Assembly (NCBI GenBank): GCA_963969495.1
Contig: OZ018335.1
Coordinates: forward strand, 84,302,354 to 84,366,353
Reading direction: 5' to 3'
Source of the DNA: Ceratothoa steindachneri
Taxonomy: Eukaryota > Arthropoda > Malacostraca > Isopoda > Cymothoidae
Length of the DNA: 64,000 bases
The notes beneath the pieces are model-generated. The model was given only the letters and a program-made list of their open reading frames with translations. It did not search any database and was not told where the DNA came from. Shown here one piece after another: positions 1 to 13,600 of the stretch (its first letter is position 1; each line of letters opens with the position of its first letter). The position numbers were made by a program, and so were the translations under genes.

Positions 1-161
1 CTATTGAACATATTCTAAATCTTTTTATTTCAAGATGTTTATCATTTTACTAAAAGTACAATGGAGAGGTTAAAGAAAACAAGAACTAATGGCTCCGGGT
101 AAAACCCTCACTTATGCCAACCATACACTCACTCTCTTCTTTATCCAAATAGAAAGAGTCC

Positions 162-163
<2 letters not shown>

Positions 164-221
<58 letters not shown>
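164..221. repeat. (AT)n microsatellite
   Basis: Uninterrupted AT dinucleotide tract of about 58 bases. It is one of at least five long (TA)n tracts in the window. A short (GA)n tract follows at 346-363. Confidence 0.97.
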
Positions 222-223
<2 letters not shown>

Positions 224-363
224 TGTTGACGCCCTGAGTTATAATCTTTATTACCATTGTAAAATAAATATTGCTGTGACCAGCCATAACAAGTGACTAG
301 TGATTGGAATCCATTGAAGATCAATGATATAATTTAAATAAATAAAGAGAGAGAGAGAGAGAG

Positions 364-2847
364 TGGTGTGCACGTGTGTTTAGTTAGCTTTATATCAAAT
401 AAGTTACAGAATGTGCTAACACACTTAGACCTCGCATCTCCTAGCGATAGTTCTTTCTTTCTTAAGGTTCCCTTTTTGTACATAATTCCTAAAATTATTA
501 AAATAATAAGAGATAATAAAATATTTATTTATATGAATTACTGATATTCTTAATACTTTGTTTTGAAATAATAAAACGTAGTTGAAATTCATATTCTATT
601 TTCTGCTACCTTTAATGTATTATATAGATTCATTATACTTTCGCTTTTATCATTCATATTATCAAAATATTTGAATCTCCAAAATACCTAAGGTATTTAA
701 AATTAGTGAGCGTTTTAGATCCAAATTTGAATACAATTCTGAATTTTCTTTTTTATTCTGAACAATTTAAATTTCACTAACATCCTTTAATTTGGAATAA
801 TATCAATAGCTTTTTGAATGACTTCTTAAAGAATATCAAAAGCCGTGTATCTATTTGATATTGGGATTATTTTATGAAAAAGTTCAAATAGAATAAAGAA
901 TCAAACGTCTCAGCCGAATTCCATGATGTGAAATTTTAATTATATTCTGACTCGAAGTGACACTCTTTTGTATATACTTCAAATTATGGACTCTAACCGT
1001 TTAATAGTAATTTAATTGAAAATAATAGGACGAGACTATAATTTCTATATTGAATCATAAAATAAAAATTATATACTTAAAATTCACACTTTTAAGCTCT
1101 GCTCGAACTAGAGCAATTTAATAGTTAAAAATCGCATGCAAGGTTTTATTAATTTGTCTTTAACTTCCTTGGTTGAGTTGGGTTTACTCATGTTCCGTTG
1201 CCATGGATCAATTATTTTGTTTATATATATATAATTATTTCTCTCTCAGTTAGTCGCTTGTTCCCACAAAATCTCTGATAAGTAGGGATAGCCATGCCAA
1301 GTCCTCAACTCGAAATATACTGCAAAATGCTTGTTTTAACTCTATATTATAATTTCTTGATTATCAAAAAGAAGGCATTAACAAGAGTTGATCATTCTTA
1401 GAGTATTTCTACTTGTAGTTTTTACTGTTACTGTAACGTTTCAGCCTTGTTGTGGTGTTGTGAAAGTTTTTTATAATTCAATTTCTTCTTAACCACCCTA
1501 TGGCACACTAGATATCTCATGAATATAATTCTGAGTGGTTTATAAATTATTTACCTATTGAATATATATCCTAATTTTGTTGTTAATCTAGAGAGGTAGT
1601 ATATTTGATTTAAGATGTTTTCTACGCCCATAATTAAATAACACAGAAACTAGAGCGAAGAAACGTGGATAAAACTCTGAATACATTTTATTGGTGACCT
1701 CTTTATGGATTTAAATGTTCACTTGCTGCAGTGGTTCCCTTAATTGAAAGTTCTCAACCATCTTCTTATTTTGGTTAAAATTGAATTTGTATTTCTCGAA
1801 CACTCTTGAGTCGGACGAACTTTTGGAAAAGAACGTATCATGTATAGTTTAGCATCTTTCTCTGTTGTAATCACTATAATGTCATTTTTACTTTAAATAG
1901 TTCCCAGGCCCGTTAAAGAAACATTCATTATCCTTTTCTGATTTAACTGATTGCCTATTAAGAATTGCGACATTACTTTTAATGTTAGCAGACGCCAAAT
2001 CTTCTACTACTTATTCCTATCTCTTTCAACATCTACTATTACTGCGTTAATACTTCTTTCAACCAAAAAAATAGACTTAACCTTTATACCGCATTTGGTC
2101 TCTTTGGAGCATTTCATAAACGTTGATAATAAATTTCCCAACAAATTCTTTATTCGTTTTGCCTAACTTTTATTAATGGCCGTACAGTCAAGAATTCTAT
2201 AAGAACCAAAGCATTAAATTTTACTTGCATGAAAATGAGTCTAGGTTTCGAGAAACCAAGTTTATTTCCTGCCCTCTACCCCTCTGATTTCTATCTTCAC
2301 CATCGCCCGGTTACTTGTAATTAGCACGTCCCCGCCCCTTCCTCCTTTAATTTACTCTGTTGCTCATTGACTTATGCCCCCTGACCCATATGTATGTCCT
2401 AAATTCTCTTCTTTTCCAATCGACCAAGGCGAGCCTCAGCCTCTTGATTTATGCAAATATCTTTCTTTACATTATAATGGTTGGGATCCTGAACTTCCTC
2501 ACCGCAGTTTTAAAAATAATCCATATTATTTAGTAAAGTTATTTGACGCACTCGCTAGAGTAAATTGTTTGTTATTCAAGTCAAATCAATGTTGTCTGAA
2601 TATGTTAGGATAATTCCAATTATTCTGACTATTAGTTTTTAAATTGGCTAATTCTGTTAAAAGACAATATCGGTGAAAAAACTCACCATAGATATGGAAT
2701 CGAACTGAAATCACTAGTTACCACCTCTATGAAATTACTAAGGACAGAATTGTACTCTTTATTTCTACGTTATCCATTCGAGGGCAAAGCAAAATAAGAA
2801 AGAGGAAATAGAATAGAAGTAAAAGACAAAATAAAATGAAAGGAAAG
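364..2847. other. AT-rich stretch without recognisable genes
   Basis: About 2.5 kb of AT-rich sequence with only short open frames. None has recognisable motifs, splice-site context or repeat structure. The open frame at 2374-2613 (plus) has no family resemblance that I can see. I see no RNA gene or element terminus here. Confidence 0.6.
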
Positions 2848-3023
2848 TGTCGAGGAATTATGGGTGTACAACCTAGTCTTTGGGTCCGTACACGCTGAGA
2901 AGCTGCTCATAAATGAAGATTGGGGTGGTAGGCCTCGCTTGAGTTCAATGGGAGGCTCAAACAAAAGGGGGGAGTAAGAGAGTGCGTGAGGTTGGCCTTA
3001 AAGGGTTCGTAAACCGCCAGGAG
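2848..3023 (+). repeat. Direct repeat, copy 1 (pairs with 5719-5914)
   Basis: This stretch reappears in the same orientation at 5719-5914, about 2.87 kb away. Shared blocks include 'gtgtacaacctagt', 'gaggtaggcctc', 'caatggg.ggctcaaacaaa' and 'ggccttaaagggttcgtaaa', with an indel of about 20 bases in the middle. Copy 1 adjoins the 3' side of the gypsy integrase relic on the minus strand. It may be the end of pol plus an untranslated region or LTR of that element. The long spacing and the continuity with coding sequence argue against a simple LTR pair. Confidence 0.85.
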
Positions 3024-3059
3024 TTTGATGGTCAGGAGCTTTCCGACCTGCTTCATCAA

Positions 3060-4830
3060 TTGTTAGGTAAATTGTCAGCCTCGGTCGGGATACCGACGCA
3101 GGAGAAAATATTCACGAAAGCCTCCGCAGAGGTCACACTATCTATATTCTTGAGGGGGACTGCTTCTGGGAAACTTGTCTTAAAATCACAAGGGTAAGGA
3201 CATAAGAGTGTCCTTCGCTGTAGAGGGGATAAATCGGGCCGATCAGATCAACGGCCACTCTGATAAAGTCTCAGAGGTTATTGAAGTCTTTTGGAGTGGG
3301 GCTGGTGGCAAACGCCCTTTTGCCGTCGTCTTCTGGCAAACATCGTAAGACTTACAGAACTCGGCAATTTATTTAGCCAACCCAGACCAAAAGGAATATC
3401 GGAATATTCTTTGAGGCGTCTTATTATGACTAAAATGTACAGCCAATAGACCGGCATGGGCTAGTTTGAGGACTTGGGGGACGTGATCCGGGGAATACAC
3501 AAATATGAGTAGCGGAGCTACCCCCATCAGAACAGTCTCAGTACAGTAGGCCCGCCTTAATAAGGTAAAAGACCTTCTTTTGTCCGCGGGAAGAGTCCTT
3601 TTCCTGACTCCTCGTTTTTACCAAAGGTAAGGAGAGATGCGGGCTCTTTCTGGGCTTAGGCAAATGCCTTGAAACGGAGAAAGATGAATTCCCAGTTATC
3701 GGGGGCTTCTAAGAGAATGAGAGACTCTGGATTCTTCTGGGCCTGGGCCCAGGTAAATCCGGGCTGAGCCACCGGAGTAGGGGTTATTTGGTGGCTTTGG
3801 CCGATCAACACGGCACAGAAATAGATCGGCGCCGCTACTACTCCGGCCCATCCATTAAAGTATTGGCATTCTAGGTATCATCTGACGACATGAAAACGTT
3901 TTGCTTGTCCAAAGTAGTCAAGGACCACCGCGCATTTGTCATGAGAAGGGCCTACTGGGGGGGAGGCAGTTCGTCTGACACAACAATACAGGTGCAACCA
4001 ATGTCCCTCTCTAAAGCAGACAGCCTACATACATTTACGGATCCATGCTCAAAGTTTAATTCACCGGGGGTGTTCTTATTGAATAGGAAGTCCACATGGT
4101 GTGCCTGGGGAGTATCTCACGAGAGAGTTGCGGGAGTTTGCGGGCGAGAGGGTGGAGAAGTCGGTGCACCGCTAATTTGGTGAACTTGATGGTTAAGAGC
4201 CTATTCGAATTGAGAATTTTGATGGCAGTACGGTCTGGTGTGTGCCTTTGCGCCAGAAGCGAAATACATAATGGGACTTCGAGGTACGTCAACGAAGGGA
4301 AAACGTAATGAGGCGCTTGATATCCCTCAGCTCAGACGGGGAACGGTTCTTTGGTTTGGGCGATCCGGCTTCTTCACATAAAGGGGAGCGTTTTTAGGGG
4401 AGGAACCGGGAGTTATTAGTCTTACTTCGGGGGAAGGAGGTCGTGATTTCTTGGGGTAATTTGGGTAGAGGTTGTAAATGGCCGCGTAAACATCTGCCTT
4501 TTCAATGCATTCTTTGAAAGCAGTGCTTCGCCTAGCATTCACAAATGTGCGGATTTCATGGGGTAGCGCCGCCCACAACTAATTCGTAATGTAGTAATCA
4601 ACAAGGGACTCATATTTTAGGGTAACCTATGCAGAATCTAAACAGAAATTGAAGTTCCTCTTCAGGATGAAGCCAAACTGACGGAATTCTCTCCGGGCTG
4701 AATTTTATAGTGGCGGAACTTCGACCGGTAAAATTCGGGGTTCATATTAACTGCAGATAGGAGTTCTGGGTTAAGAGTCGAAGAATCTATAGTTGCTTTG
4801 GAGGGAAGTGAAATAAAAACTTCAGGGAGT
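3060..4830 (-). pseudogene. Ty3/gypsy-type LTR retrotransposon relic (gag, RNase H, integrase remnants)
   Basis: Reading the minus strand, a Gag-like segment at about 4830-4327 contains 'LPHEIRTFVNARR', the kind of motif seen in gypsy capsid domains. A short RNase H-like piece at about 3960-3840 carries 'KRFHVV' and 'FNGW'. An integrase region at about 3570-3060 shows the zinc-binding module ('VLKLAHAG', 'HFSHNKT', 'FCKSYDVCQK') and then the start of the catalytic core ('VAVDLIGPIYP', 'TSFPEAVPLKNI'). Frames change and stops interrupt throughout. Protease and most of the reverse transcriptase are missing. One zinc-binding cysteine (usual SCDVC) reads as tyrosine. No clear LTR pair or primer binding site is visible. 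This is an old, dead copy, identified by motifs I recognise rather than by alignment. Confidence 0.75.
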
Positions 4831-5039
4831 TGAGTATTGAGGAGGGGAAGTAATACAGAGAAACCATCGATCGGCCTGTATGTCCCAGTGATTAGCTTTA
4901 AAAATATTTTCTATATACGTGAGGTATGCGCCAAAATCTTCACCAATTTGAATCCTTGTAACTTCAAGGATGGGAACTGTATGGTTTCGGTTCTTGAACT
5001 GATGGAAAGGGTTTCAAGCTGTTTGAGACTGATCTCGCG

Positions 5040-5200
5040 TTCGTGTTGCCGAACTCTTTCCCTTTCTTCCATCTCTTGCTGCTCTCTCTCTCTCTTTCTA
5101 AATCACTATTCTCTCTCTCTTTCTATTTCTCGCTCTTATCTCTCTTTCTATCTCTTGCTCTTCTCTTTCTCACTTTTCTTCCTTTTCGTTTCTTTCCTCT
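5040..5200. repeat. Pyrimidine-rich (CT)n-like tract
   Basis: About 160 bases made almost entirely of C and T with 'ctctctctctctctttct' blocks. It generates two spurious Ser/Phe/Leu-rich open frames that should not be read as genes. Confidence 0.9.
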
Positions 5201-5648
5201 TCTTGCACATATGCAATTAGTTCCTTGCCAGTTAATCCTAAAGTTTCTCCCTGACTCTTAAAACCTTTAGAGGAAGACAACCTCTTAGCATAAAGGCTCC
5301 TTTAACCGTGTCACGCGAAAAGAACCTACAGTTACACCCGTGGAGCTCTTGCAAACTCAAACTTTTAGGGACAATTGAAAAATACATTTCCTATAAATTT
5401 AAGTTCGTATGATTAAAGGGGTCTGATAATTTTTAATCTTGCTCGTAAATTAACCGGATTATTTCAGAAGTGACTCTTCTCCGAAACAGACGCTAAACAA
5501 TAAATTGAAACTTACGGTCTCCGGGGATATACAAAATGAAAAAGAAACGAAAGATTTATTAAAATATTTTAGAATAACCTGAATATCCTTGGCAAAAGAA
5601 AATTACTAAACTAAACTTTACCTGACACCATATTTGTAATAGATATTT

Positions 5649-5651
<3 letters not shown>

Positions 5652-5694
<43 letters not shown>
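5652..5694. repeat. (TA)n microsatellite
   Basis: About 43 bases of alternating TA, immediately 5' of the second copy of the direct repeat at 5719. Confidence 0.97.
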
Positions 5695-5697
<3 letters not shown>

Positions 5698-5718
5698 TTA
5701 ATATATATACATATGTAT

Positions 5719-5914
5719 ATGTCAAGGAATTATTGGTGTACAACCTAGTATTTGGGTTCATACACGCATAGATCGGCGGACGAAAGGAGAGAGGCCGCTC
5801 GTAAATAAAGAGTGGGGAGGTAGGCCTCACTTCAGTTCAATGGGTGGCTCAAACAAAAGGGGGTGTAAGCGAGTTCGTCAGATTGGCCTTAAAGGGTTCG
5901 TAAAATGCCAGGAT
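5719..5914 (+). repeat. Direct repeat, copy 2 (pairs with 2848-3023)
   Basis: Second copy of the 2848-3023 repeat, same orientation, roughly 85% similar by eye and about 20 bases longer through an insertion near its middle. It abuts a (TA)n tract. Its far end stops shortly after 'taaagggttcgtaaaatgcc', so this is probably a truncated fragment of the same gypsy-related sequence. Confidence 0.85.
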
Positions 5915-8900
5915 TCATTTAAGGTAATTTAAAGAGACTACCCCAAAATAAATGATTTAATTACAAAAAAAGACAATCACAGAATATTTACAAGGGTCAA
6001 GATTGAGGTATTATGCAATTGCAATGCGCAGATCAGTCATGGAGTAATGCACTAGGGAATTGAAAACGAGACTCGGTAATTAACAAATTATGGAAGGGCT
6101 TTTACCTTGCGGACTAGCTGCTCGGAGAAAGGGAAGGTGGTGACGAAACCAAGTCAACTGATGAGAAGATCTTGCAGCGCCGTGATAATATCTTACAATA
6201 GGAGTCGATTACCCTTATGGAAGAGCGAGGTTAGGTTGGAGCAAGATGAATTACTTGTGGGCGGAGTAGCGAGATAGAGTTAGGCTTGGCGCAGTGCACT
6301 GGGACGGGGCGACCTACTTTCGTGAACAGGATGAGAGGAGTATGGCGCACGAACTCTTAGAAGAAACCACGAACTTGCCTATAGAGGATGATCAAAGGTT
6401 CACAGTAGTGATCTAGGCTACGAGACATTTAAACTTCCGGGGCCCGAATCGAGACGAAAGGGGAACGTATATTCGAGAGACGTGAGCTTTACTCTTTTTC
6501 GACTAAAGGGGAACCCTGAATATATATACTCAGCCGGCTAAGTCACTAAAAAGCCTCCGGGCACGGTTGCTGTCTCAAGGAAAATCCTGGCGCCGAACGG
6601 ATTAGTTATGTTTCGGATAAGAGTTTGAAAAGATGCTCGTCTGGCGCTAATTCTAGCTTCAAGGCATGGGGTTGACTGGTTCATGTGGAGTGCAGAATTG
6701 GCAGATTAAGGCAAACGTGGGTGGGGTATTTCATCGGCTTCCACGTGAGAATCTTCGTTATTTTCCTCCCTTAGGATTTTATTTAGGACCACGCTGACTC
6801 TGATCGAAAAGAAGGAGGGGTCAAGTTGGTCCTTTGAGGTCGTCTTCAAACAAAAAGAATAGCAAAAGAACAAAGGAAAAGCAGAAGGCAAGAATGAGAA
6901 GAAGAAGTGAGATATAAAAAGAAAAAGAGAACAGAAAGGACTGCAGGGAATGAAACAAAGGAAGTGAAATAAAAAAAAGCACCGAAAACTGCCCGGAAAA
7001 CAAAAGAAACAAAAACAACAGATTTCAAATCAATTAAAGGTTTTCAGCCTTCCCCCTTAATAAACCACATTGCAATTTACCAACATAGTGATTAAAACCG
7101 ATTTCGAAAGTTTCCATAACAACGATAACCACAAAATCTTTCATTTTCTCGATTGATGTATGTATATTTGTCTTAGTTGAGCTTAGGCGAACGTGCAGCT
7201 ATGCATAACAATGACAACAAGGAATGGATTTCCTGTACATTATTACTTAAGTCCAAGTGTGGCAAATTCGCAACAGCGCTTGGGTATCGTTTCTTCCACT
7301 TTGCCTTATAGATTTACTAACCAGAGGAAAGGAGTCCTTTTAGGGATCACTTTATCGAGCAGCCACAAAAGTCTCGAAAGTATCCTGCTTCCATTATCAG
7401 TTTTTAATTTCTGGGACAGGAAAGCCTAGAAATATTACTTAAATATCAGGTTTTTATAAAAAGTAGAATTTTAGAAACACAAAAAGAAAAGGAAAAAATA
7501 GATTTCATAAACGAAGGTTTCGCTTTTAGCAGAGTTTTTCTCAATCAAATAATTTTATTTGGTTGGGAAGCAAAAATCCAATAATATTATAAAAAAGATA
7601 GTGCTTAATTTCTTATGAAAAAAGAAACAGGATCTTCTCGGTTAATCCAAAGAATAAATGAATAAAGGTTTTCGTTTTACATTGATCTTAGAAAAGTACA
7701 TTGCTTCACAAAATGTACAATATATAAAGAGACTCCTTAATGGTACCATTAAAACATATAACTATAAATTACCTCGGAATTATAGAGACAGCAAAAGATA
7801 AGAAGAATTTGGATTAGATGTTAATAACAACTTTGTCAAATAGGGTAAGGATGGAGATTCCGTAAAGGATAATTTTGTAAAGAAAAATCAAAATCAACAC
7901 CAGTTGTATGCAAATTGCACACATTGAGCCGTTTCAAATTTTTATTGTTACAGGTTATTTCAATAAAGGAATAACTCATTCTCACGTGGAGTTTAATATT
8001 AATTGACTCATTAATGGAGCTATAAAGATCAAGTATTAAAGCTAAGCATTGATTCCAATAAATATGGATACGAGTAAATATGGCGTGAAAGATTAATGTA
8101 AATGATTTGAGTTTAATTACAAAAGAAAAATCTAAAATATTTCATGTTTCCTGTGGCGATTAGTTACTTCAATATTTCGGAGAAGTGTAGAAGTAATGAA
8201 GCTTATCTTAAATCAAAGACAGCGTAGCATGGTCTATATTCTATCAATTAACATTTTTTATTACTATGAATCAGCGTTCGTTAGGCTCTAAGAACGCAGC
8301 ACACACAAATTGTCTCAATGAAAAATGGGATTTGTGGTAGAAGAACACTGAAACTCTTCCTTCACTCGAAATGGTTTTGAGAGATTTTAACTTTGATGAA
8401 TCAAATTTGAATCAAGAAGCTGGACAAATGATGACAATTCTATTGCCGCTGATCTCAAAGAATCCCTCCAGAGTCTAAGGACTTGAGACAATTTTAAAAG
8501 GAACCATTTTTTTTTATTCACTTTTATTTCCAAGCAATGAAAATCAAAAAACATAGATTTCTTAGGCTTCTAATATAAGTGCAATGAAGTACACCAGTAA
8601 AACTCAAGGCGAATGAAGATTTACTGCCGGAGTATTTAGGCGAAATGAATCACAAAAAAAACTGTGTTAAAAAGATAACATAAATTTTCCTACCAACAAT
8701 GAATTTTAATATTTCTAAGTCATCATGCTTCATTTACCTTTAAAACAACAAGTGTTGAGTCAGGGAGAGGCTTTTCAGTTGGGGAGGCTTCCGTATATGT
8801 GTTCCGTTTGAACACCGTGAGTGAGATATGGCATCAAGTGCGTTGTGTTTCTTAAGATGTTATTTCTAAAATAGAGATAAAATTTCAATAAAGTTCTAGA

Positions 8901-9284
8901 ATGTTTGTAAAATATCGGTATACTTTCCTTTTTCTAATTTATTTTATTAATGTAATTTATTTCAAAGCTATTTTCAAATAGAGATAGATTTAATTATTAT
9001 TAATTATATATAATTTAAAAAAGTATTCCTTTGTTCGCACAAAAATAAGATTTATTAAAAAAATCAAATTTGATTTAATATTGTTTATTTATTTTTATTT
9101 CCTTATTCATAAGGATAGATTTGATGCTAAACTTTTAAAAGATTTAAAATCATGCCCTTTCTAATTTGCTTTACTTTCAAGCAGATCTTTTAAAAGACAA
9201 GCTCTGCTAAGCAAAGTGGCTTGGTCTCACTTATTCTGATTTATGACCTTACGACCTTCAAAACTTTAAATAAATCCCGGACTA
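5915..9284. other. Stretch without recognisable genes
   Basis: No coding motif or element is recognised. 5940-6720 is less AT-rich than the rest, contains 'ctggcgccgaacgg' at about 6588, and may be decayed element sequence. 6840-7010 is purine-rich and gives two Phe/Ser-rich shadow frames on the minus strand. 7430-9280 is plain AT-rich sequence. Confidence 0.5.
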
Positions 9285-9660
9285 CTCTTTGGAAGACCTT
9301 GACAATTATATCATTCGAAGGAGGATGTAAAACAACATAGGGGTTTCAAATTTCGTTAGAATCGCCAAATAGTTATGATGTTATTGCCAAATAATTCCCC
9401 AGCTAGCCTTGTGAGGACATTGACATTTAATATATGACTTGCAAGAGATTTTAAGTAAACATAAGGATTTCAAATTTCGTAAGAATAAGCCAAATAGTTA
9501 CAATGTTATTACCAAAACAAAATCATTTCTGGGCTAACCTTGCAAAGACCAAGGAAATTAAATGATTCGAAAAAAACCTAAAACAACATAATGGTTTCAA
9601 ATTTCGTCAGAATCGGCAGAAGAGTTACAATGTTATTACCAAAACAAAAAATAACAAAAC
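9285..9660 (+). repeat. Tandem repeat, three units of about 125 bp
   Basis: The block 'tttcaaatttcgt' recurs at about 9343, 9466 and 9594, each time followed by a variant of 'agttacaatgttattacc' and preceded by a variant of 'ccttg..agacc'. Unit length is thus about 123-128 bp. The third unit runs into a short degenerate (GACC/GACAGA)n tract at 9664-9694. Units differ by scattered substitutions, so the array is not recent. Confidence 0.85.
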
Positions 9661-10522
9661 AGGGACCGACCGACTGACAGAGAGACAGACAGACCTAGTG
9701 AGATGTAGACTCGCACTCGCCTAGACTCGCAGGCGACTAAAACCCATAAGCCTCTTTCAAATTATAGATTATTTTTCAACACTAAACAACGTATATTAAA
9801 ACATTAAACTACCTCATCTCCACACTCACACCAGAGTGGCAAATCTTTTTCGCTGTTTCTAACTCAACAGCTTCAATTTATGTCTTGTTCCTTCGTTTTT
9901 AATTTTCATTCTGTAAATCTATCAAGTTCCACTTTTCCATTATTAAAAAAAAGTAAATTCCTTGTAAATCCTTCATAAATCACCTATGCATATTTCCTTA
10001 CGCACACACAAGCCTTAAATGAATTCACACATACACCTCCAATTTGTTAAGTGATCAAGACATATAAACATCGTCCACCATCAATTGCACAGACATTCAT
10101 ACGAGGAGGCGTTCCCAACATATTCACACACAAACATACGTATAGGTAATAAAATGATACAGCCTTTAGACTATCTTATTTACATCGATCCTAAATATCT
10201 CCAAATTTGTTGAGAAATTTTAAAAAGTGAAAGCTCCATTTGAGTTTTTTGGGGACATTTGTGAATTGGCAGCCGAAATTTGGAGGTGGGCAGAGGCTTG
10301 CTTACAATAAGTCGATTCAGACGACTCAATTTGGCATCAGTTCATCTTTGAGAATCAAAAAGGGTAGGTATTCAGCCATGACGGAAAAGAGAAGAAACAA
10401 TATTATTATCACTAATAATATATATTTATAAGCGAAAATCAACGAGGGTATCTCCGTTAGAAGTTTTACAGTAAGTGAAAAAATTGTGGAAGAGAATTTA
10501 TGTAGAAGGTATATAAACTCAC

Positions 10523-10671
10523 CTCTCCTCTTCATATTCCAAAGTAAAAGAATATCCACCCGCAGTAAAGTAGACGTTGACCCCTCGACAGGCAGGTCAT
10601 CTCTCACTTCGTATACCCAATTATCGCCTATACGGGCTGCATTTCCGTACATCGGCGTTATTCAGACTTGG
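10523..10671 (-). other. Candidate decayed exon with good splice signals
   Basis: On the minus strand a strong acceptor (polypyrimidine run ending 'cgtctacag') precedes position 10671, and a consensus donor GTGAGT follows position 10523. The 149-base interval is less AT-rich than its surroundings. No frame is open throughout. One frame reads PSLNNADVRK at the 5' end and VNVYFTAGGYSFTLEYEEER at the 3' end, but a TAA and a TGA lie between them. A second frame reads GDNWVYEVRDDLPVEG in the middle. It could be an exon of a host pseudogene, an exon with sequence errors, or chance. I do not recognise the protein. Confidence 0.3.
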
Positions 10672-10699
10672 CTGTAGACGAAAGAGAATTTTTTGTATT

Positions 10700-13600
10700 T
10701 TATTTAGAATACGAACAAATTTGAAAGAACGTCGGAATGTCTTACGTAATGCTGTTAAATTCATCGATAAGGTTCCGATTTTTAAGTCAGGGTTACCTTC
10801 ATCTTATGCCTTGTTGCTTTTATATTATCGTCCATGCTCTTTATGGTCATAGTTACGTCATTGTGCTTCATAAATGTCCCTATGAAGAATGCAAACCGTC
10901 AAATATTGCTTGAATTCCAACAGTTTTTCCATTCACGAGCACATTAAAAATTAAGCTCCTTGCCTTTAATATGTAAATTATAATCGAGTTGTTACTTTTC
11001 ATAGTTACTTTTATATATAATATTCATATTCACAGTTACAACGGTTATTTATATGGGTCATATTTACGTTCACGCAGTTCATATTCACGTACCTACCCCT
11101 CAGAACAGTTTTATTTAGGCCTATAAAATACACATAAATAATATTATATTTTTAAACCCGTTTAACCCAAAGGCCCCATTTCATCAAACAGCCCATTAAC
11201 CCATTAAGAGATCCCATTATCCTGCAATTAAGTTTGAATGGAAATGATAGAACCTCCCTTCCTTCGTTTAGACTTATTAAAAGGGGTTGAGTCTAGGTAA
11301 TCAATCCTAATTGACTACCTAACAATAATTATTGGTATCGTTCCAAGCGACCTTTTCATTTTATTTGATTTCCACTCTTTCGTTTTCTACTTCTTCCTCT
11401 ACAACTTCTTCCTTTAGATCATTTTTCCTCTTCTTCTTTTAACTTTTAGCTTTTGTTTTATTAATTCTTCGAATTGAGAACTGACTCTAAATTCATTAAC
11501 AGCCGGTTGTAATAGATAGGAAAAGCTCCTACTGTTCCTCACTTACTAGTACGGTACTTCAGGGGTCAAAACGGTGCTCACTGTTGCTCATCGAATTGCT
11601 AACTGATCACGAGAATAAATTGTTAGTATAATCTCAAAATTTAAAGATTACACGAAGCTAGCAAATGACCGTTTTTACAGGAGATGTTTCCAAACTGGTG
11701 GATAAAATTGTCGAAATGGAGATATATGCTCCCCTCCTGTAAAAGGTGCGAGTATAGTCTTCCCCTTAGACAACTCTGTCCATGTCCTTTTCAAATAACA
11801 ATAGTAATGATATTGATAGTAATAATAATTATGCTGCTTGAGTTACCTGAGACGACGAAGAAGGCGAATGAATAACTCATTATGAAAACACTCAATTATG
11901 GTGTTTAGAACTCGTGTATTTTTCGCACGATAAAATCCAAATTTCTGGATTTTTCTCATAAAGATAAATAATATATGTAATACCACCATATAGAGAGAGA
12001 TAGAAAGAACGATATTTTATGAACATCATTATATTTTTCACTAAATAACTCCGGTTAATCGACGTTTGTAGACATTTATCTTTCTCACATTTTGGCATCA
12101 TTGAACTTACTCTCCTTTGTGATTAATAGATAGAAAATATCACATTTAGGACTGAACTAAAAAAAATTAATTAATCAATTAATAAGAATATATCTAAATT
12201 TGGCAAAATAACTATTTCTGTAAATATATACCGAAAGTTGGAAAATATAATATTGCTTACATTTGAATAAATATCTTGTAATACTTTAAACAAGTGAGAT
12301 TAATGATTTTATTTATATTATACAGGATCCCTTATTGTTATTATCAAGATCTTAAGCCTACCACCTTTCCATTTTTAAAATCTAACCTGCTTCTTGCCTT
12401 TTTCTTTTTTAAAGGCAGAATTTAATACCAGATCAAAGAATCTCTTTATTACACAACCGACGAATTTTGATTCCATTGAAAGAAGAAATAAAATTTCAAA
12501 TATTGAACCCCAATTGTGCTCCTTAAATTATTATGGCGTGCCTTTATGACTCAAAAATTCCTTCCTCGCCATGAAACGAGGATTTGCAGAAAATACGGAT
12601 AGTATACACTCCCCGAGTCTGTGACCAGCCTAATGGCTATCGAAACCATTAATATTAATTATAATTTTATTTGCATTAAGATATAAAGTCTATAATAATA
12701 CTAGTAAATTAAAACAGGACTTGAAATTTGTATTCTATTTTATTTACTGAAAATTTGAAGTCTGTTTGATGTTTTCGGCCTAACTCTGCTTTTTTCCATC
12801 GATTTTATAGTCCAAAGTTCTACTGATGTTTAATAAGGCGCAATCAACTTATACGAATTAAGAACAATCGTGGTTTCCCATACGTTGCCATGCGGTTTCA
12901 CTTATAGCGGCCAAATTACTTTACTCCTCTCGTAACCACAATTCCTTCACTGTTTGTCCTCAACTTCTCAGGTTGAATCTAGAGCAACTTAAATGCCGTT
13001 TAGATTCATTCATAGTTTTATATCATTCCGCATTGTAGCCAATGATACCAAACTGCGCACCTCTACCTCAAAAGGAGTTAAGTTAAACCATCTAAAGTTG
13101 TAAGGCAAACCTTTCCTACCTTGTCTTAAATCACTATTGGAGGCTGTTTCAGCATTTGTGTGCAATGCGAGGAATTAGAAATGTTTTTTTTTATTAAACT
13201 AAAACTCACAGGGGAATTTATCGCAAAAAGTTAATAGGGGAATGTCGAGGAACAGGCCGAGGGTTGGTTGGAGTTTTCCCCGACTCTTATATATATACTG
13301 GTATATATCCTACTATTACGAATGCAAAGGGGTCGTCGTACTACTTCTTATACTTCGTTCGGCCCGTTCCCTGAATTGGTTTATTGACTCAGAGTGCTTA
13401 GAGGTTGGCTATGGAGGGATGGAATCAACTTTGCCAGCAAGCAACCCAAAATAAGTTAGATATACAAACAATATGGAAATAAAATTGTAATGGACGCTAA
13501 ACAAGAAAAATATATATATACAAATAAGGATCTTTGAGAGATAAATTAATTATTGAGGATCGGATATTTCACTTGGCTTGTAAATAATTGTTCACTATGT
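10700..13600. other. AT-rich stretch without recognisable genes
   Basis: Long AT-rich interval. Its short open frames show no motif, transmembrane design or splice context that I would defend. No tandem array or element end was noticed. Confidence 0.55.

Noticed and set aside
5043..5261. Ser/Leu/Phe-rich open frames in the CT tract
   Set aside because: Composition artefact of a pyrimidine-rich repeat; no motif.
6580..6610. Primer-binding-site-like 'TGGCGCCGAACGG'
   Set aside because: No recognisable LTR end precedes it and no gag follows on that strand; probably chance.
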